Shown here piece by piece: positions 5,476 to 7,609 of a DNA stretch of 7,609 bases. Every line of letters begins with the position of its first letter. Position 1 is the first letter of the stretch. This DNA comes from Nitrospira defluvii (GTDB lineage: Bacteria; Nitrospirota; Nitrospiria; Nitrospirales; Nitrospiraceae): positions 1 through 7,609 of the forward strand of contig JACQHN010000138.1 of assembly GCA_016199015.1 (NCBI GenBank), given 5' to 3'. The notes below the pieces were generated by a model that did not search any database, was not told the origin of the DNA, and saw nothing but the letters and a program-made list of their open reading frames with translations. The translations under genes were made by a program, and so were the position numbers.

Positions 5476-6033
5476 ATGAACAGACGCAACGTACTGACCC
5501 TCTGCACGGCTTTGGTTTTCGGTGGGGCGTTGATCGCCGGATCGGCGCATGCTCTCGGCAAGGCGGACGAGAAGACGCCGATCAACGACTCGTGGATCAC
5601 GGCAAAGACCAAGATTGCACTGTTTGCCGATTCCCGGGTGAAGGGAAGCGAGATCAACGTCGAAACCAGCCAGGGCGCGGTGATGATCCGGGGCAAGGTC
5701 GATTCCGACGTGGCGAAGCAGGCGGCGGAAGGGATCGCCAAAGGGATCGACGGCGTCAAGACGGTGAAGAACGACTTGCAGGTGGTGGCCCCGTCCAAGC
5801 GCGAGGCGACGAATGACAAGGATGATGCCATCACGGCCCGCGTCAACGAGCAGCTTGCGAAGGATGCGCATCTGAAGAAAGCCGGCATCCATGCTCAGAC
5901 GAATGCGGGAATCGTCTCGCTGACCGGCGAGGTTCAGGACCTCATGACCAGTGCCGAGGCCTCTTGGTCCGCCTGGCAGGTCCCCGGCGTGAAGTCGGTG
6001 AAGAACGATCTCACGGTGAAAGAGAAGGCCTAA
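5476..6033 (+). CDS. exported protein with two BON domains (185 aa), OsmY-like
   Basis: Residues 1-26 are a Sec signal peptide (MNRRN, a hydrophobic core, then AGSAHA with cleavage expected before Leu27). Two BON domains follow: about 36-104 (INDSWITAKTKIALFADSRV, then INVETSQGAVMIRGKVDSD and IDGVKTVKNDLQVV) and about 116-183 (DDAITARVNEQLAKDAHLKK, then IHAQTNAGIVSLTGEV and VPGVKSVKNDLTV). The conserved G-V-x-x-V-x-N-D-L ends of both domains are intact. BON proteins such as OsmY and DolP act in the periplasm or at the envelope, binding membranes or supporting outer-membrane integrity under osmotic stress. The ATG at 5476 has AAGGAG six bases upstream; the upstream in-frame ATG at 5413 would displace the signal peptide. 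It lies behind the CsbD gene. Confidence 0.92.
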   Translation: MNRRNVLTLCTALVFGGALIAGSAHALGKADEKTPINDSWITAKTKIALFADSRVKGSEINVETSQGAVMIRGKVDSDVAKQAAEGIAKGIDGVKTVKNDLQVVAPSKREATNDKDDAITARVNEQLAKDAHLKKAGIHAQTNAGIVSLTGEVQDLMTSAEASWSAWQVPGVKSVKNDLTVKEKA

Positions 6034-6064
6034 GGGTTTCACTCGTTAAGACAGACGAGCTCTC

Positions 6065-6094
6065 CGTCCGCCGACGCCATGGTGTCGGCGGACG
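6065..6094 (+). terminator. hairpin after the BON-domain gene
   Basis: CGTCCGCCGAC (6065-6075) and GTCGGCGGACG (6084-6094) form a perfect 11-bp stem around an 8-base loop, 32 bases after the BON stop codon. There is no T-run. It probably marks the 3' end of the CsbD-BON transcript. Confidence 0.5.
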
Positions 6095-6150
6095 ACAGGG
6101 CCTCTGCCGGAGTCAACTACAGTGAACGCGGTTTAATAAGGAGATGCACC

Positions 6151-6390
6151 ATGATGATGGAAACCAATGTCAATCGAACCACTCCGCAACGGGCCGGCAC
6201 GTCCCACACCAGCCAGAGCAGTGAGAAGACCGGCCAGATGGTACAGGCAGCCACGGCGACTGCGGTTGACCAAAGCCACATTGCGCACCGAGCCTATGAA
6301 CTGTATGAGCAACGGGGACGGCAAGAAGGTCAGGCCCTGGAGGACTGGTTCAACGCGGAACATCAACTGGCCGGCGCAGCAGGAAAGTAG
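6151..6390 (+). CDS. DUF2934 domain protein (79 aa)
   Basis: The C-terminal half carries the DUF2934 signature IAHRAYELYEQRGRQEGQAL followed by EDWFNAEHQL (about residues 44-73). It is a short helical motif found in many environmental bacteria, often several copies per genome, and of unknown function. The N-terminal 40 residues are rich in Thr, Ser, Gln and Ala and look disordered. I chose the first of three consecutive Met codons (6151), which follows AAGGAG with seven bases of spacing; the in-frame ATG at 6079 lies inside the preceding hairpin and lacks a ribosome site. The Hsp20 gene starts 57 bases downstream, suggesting cotranscription and a shared stress role. Confidence 0.88.
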   Translation: MMMETNVNRTTPQRAGTSHTSQSSEKTGQMVQAATATAVDQSHIAHRAYELYEQRGRQEGQALEDWFNAEHQLAGAAGK

Positions 6391-6447
6391 TTACATCGCC
6401 AGCGGATCAGGTGAAGTCAATTTTCGATCACGAGAGGAGATGAGGCC

Positions 6448-6921
6448 ATGAACACACTTGTACGATGGGACCCCTTCAAAATTCAGTGGAATCCTTCAAA
6501 AGAACGGGACGAACTGGAGAGCCGGTTAGCCACGATCTTGGGACATCGGGCGTCCACAGGGAATGGTGGCAAGGAGGCCCTGACGGTCGCCGAGTGGTCG
6601 CCGCTGGTGGACATTGTGGAAGACGAGAAGGAATACCTCATCAAGGCCGAGTTGCCGGAAATGAGAAAAGAGGACGTGCGACTCACGGTGGAGGACGAGG
6701 TCCTGACGATCTCCGGCGAACGAAAGTTCGAGAAGGAAGAACAAGGGAGAAAGCATCACCGGATCGAACGCGCCTACGGGAGTTTCGTCCGCAGTTTCTC
6801 ACTCCCGGAGGATGCGGATGGGAGCAAGGTCACGGCTGACTATAAAGACGGGGTGCTCCATGTGCATCTCCCGAAATCCGAAAAAGCGAAACCGAAATCT
6901 ATCGAGATCAAGGTTTCCTAG
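6448..6921 (+). CDS. Hsp20/alpha-crystallin family small heat-shock protein (157 aa)
   Basis: The N-terminus (MNTLVRWDPF) is typical of bacterial class A small heat-shock proteins. The alpha-crystallin domain spans about residues 49-142: EWSPLVDIVEDEKEYLIKAE, LPEMRKEDVRLTVEDEVLTI, SGERK, then the conserved AYGSFVRSFSLPED segment and ADYKDGVLHVHLPK, the hallmark A-x-x-x-[DN]-G-V-L motif. The C-terminal IEI (152-154) is the I-x-I anchor that docks onto a neighbouring subunit in the oligomer. The protein should be an ATP-independent cytoplasmic holdase that keeps unfolding proteins soluble. GAGGAG lies nine bases before the ATG. I see no CIRCE element or ROSE-like hairpin in the 57 bases upstream, so heat control, if any, would come from an upstream promoter. 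Confidence 0.96.
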   Translation: MNTLVRWDPFKIQWNPSKERDELESRLATILGHRASTGNGGKEALTVAEWSPLVDIVEDEKEYLIKAELPEMRKEDVRLTVEDEVLTISGERKFEKEEQGRKHHRIERAYGSFVRSFSLPEDADGSKVTADYKDGVLHVHLPKSEKAKPKSIEIKVS

Positions 6922-6953
6922 TGTCCCGCCTCTGAATTGGGTGGAATAATCTG

Positions 6954-7002
6954 CGCCTCGTGGGATGCCCTCAAGTATTGACGGGAGGACATCCCCGAGG
7001 CG
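6954..7002. terminator. long imperfect hairpin after the Hsp20 gene
   Basis: Arms 6954-6972 and 6985-7002 pair over 17 positions: CGCCTCG with CGAGGCG, GGGATG with CATCCC, and CCTC with GAGG. There is one bulged T at 6961, one C-A mismatch and a 12-base loop. It starts 32 bases after the Hsp20 stop. No T-run follows. It could be a terminator, an mRNA-protecting structure or a small dispersed palindromic repeat. The rest of 6922-7132 shows nothing I can assign. Confidence 0.5.
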
Positions 7003-7132
7003 AACGGGTCGACCCACAACGCCGATCATACCGACCACTGACCAGCGAGAGACTCTTGGGGCGAGGACACAGCGTTCCTTAAGCCCACTGTCTCTTAACG
7101 CCGTCTGAATCGTATCCGCCTGCTCAGCAGCC

Positions 7133-7381
7133 TTATCGAGGCGCTCCCTTCCGCCCCCACAGCTCGCCGATCGCCGGACCTTCCGCTATGGCCTTCTGAA
7201 GCACCGTCCAGCCGACGCCGATCCTTCCCTGCGGCAACAAGCCACGCAAGTACAGCACCGCCAGTTCCGTCTCCTGCCCCTGCGTCTGCCACAAGAGGAC
7301 CGCGAGGAGACGCACTTCCTCCGTCTGCTCGGGAGTCGCTCGAACCAGCTCGATCACCATCACCAACTGTGCGAGATCCAT
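7133..7381 (-). pseudogene. N-terminal remnant of an ATP-dependent DNA ligase (82 aa)
   Basis: Residues MDLAQLVMVIELVRATPEQT, then EEVRLLAVLLWQ, ETELAVLYLRGLLPQGRIGV and GWTVLQKAIAEGPA match the start of the N-terminal domain of archaeal/actinobacterial-type ATP-dependent DNA ligases (pattern M-L-A-L-V ... L-LL ... AV-YLSGELPQGRIGVGW-TL). After GPA the frame runs into unrelated residues and a TAA. The nucleotidyl-transferase domain with the KxDG lysine motif, normally over 200 residues further on, is absent; the sequence towards the Hsp20 gene does not continue it in any frame I read. Family length is around 500 residues or more, so this is about one sixth of a gene. I place the start at the ATG at 7381; no convincing ribosome site is visible. 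It faces the Hsp20 gene tail to tail, consistent with deletion of the rest. Confidence 0.65.
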
Positions 7382-7575
7382 GATCACAGTACCGGCTTCG
7401 ACCTGAGCGGACAAGGCTAGGCGGCCATCCGACAAATGAGGTACGTTGCTGTATGATTCTCTGGTCACCCTGGACTGGGGGAAAACAAGAGTTGATTTGG
7501 CCGATTGAATTCCCCAAGCTTGATGGATAGGCCATCACACAGGGCTTATGTACTTTTTCACAAAGGAGGCTACTT

Positions 7576-7609
7576 ATGCGACAGGCCATACTTGCCGGGG
7601 TGATCGGGC
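7576..7609 (+). CDS. start of a gene cut off by the window end
   Basis: AAAGGAGG, followed by five bases, precedes an ATG at 7576, one of the best ribosome sites in the window. Only eleven codons are visible (MRQAILAGVIG). They look like the positively charged start and hydrophobic core of a signal peptide or membrane anchor. The product cannot be identified. Confidence 0.7.
   Translation, partial: MRQAILAGVIG

Noticed and set aside
4948..6042. Minus-strand 364-codon open frame opposite the CsbD and BON genes
   Set aside because: The plus strand encodes two well-recognised families with proper starts. The long antisense frame is a codon-bias effect, and its histidine- and leucine-rich sequence matches no family I know.
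7095..7589. Minus-strand 164-codon open frame overlapping the ligase remnant
   Set aside because: It is in a different frame from the recognisable ligase residues, is rich in Gly, Arg and Ser, and overlaps the start of the plus-strand gene at 7576.

Overview
This window looks like a GC-rich bacterial chromosome segment. It has strong Shine-Dalgarno sites of the AAGGAG/GGAGG type, mostly ATG starts, and TGA used as an ordinary stop. The gene mix (CsbD, two-BON-domain protein, DUF2934, DUF1328, Hsp20, a receiver-less LuxR regulator, small lipoproteins) resembles Nitrospira-type genomes (Nitrospirota). That assignment is inferred from gene content only and was not checked by any search.

Left part (1-2205). 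Four small genes lie on the minus strand: two unrecognised lipoproteins (173-571 and 687-1238), an NTF2/SnoaL-like protein (1343-1735) and a 106-residue stand-alone LuxR-type DNA-binding protein (1885-2205). The first 118 bases hold no convincing gene, but they contain a degenerate copy of a terminal repeat seen again at 4338-4520.

Middle part (2206-4520), an insertion hotspot. An apparent intrinsic terminator with no obvious gene to serve (2421-2458) is followed by a decayed IS1595-family insertion sequence (about 2480-3502). Its transposase reading frame has two in-frame TGA codons and one frameshift; its inverted terminal repeats are still recognisable, and a possible imperfect target duplication flanks it. 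The IS abuts the 5' end of a SAM-dependent methyltransferase gene (about 3458-4279), which has no normal start site and was probably truncated by the insertion. Behind it lie a terminator-like hairpin and a 183-bp MITE-like palindromic element (4338-4520) with 26-bp terminal inverted repeats.

Right part (4521-7609). After about 400 bases without a supported gene comes a plus-strand cluster of small stress proteins: DUF1328 membrane protein (4924-5091), CsbD-like protein (5185-5412), exported two-BON-domain protein (5476-6033), DUF2934 protein (6151-6390) and Hsp20 chaperone (6448-6921). Strong hairpins after the DUF1328, BON and Hsp20 genes suggest three transcription segments: DUF1328, CsbD-BON and DUF2934-Hsp20. 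Together they suggest a general, osmotic or envelope stress module. On the minus strand at 7133-7381 is a short N-terminal remnant of an ATP-dependent DNA ligase. The window ends just inside a new plus-strand gene that starts at 7576 with a very good ribosome binding site.

I found no rRNA, convincing tRNA, CRISPR array or defence system. The least ordinary elements are the palindromic MITE-like repeat with its third relic copy, the orphan terminator, the decayed IS and truncated methyltransferase junction, and the ligase remnant.
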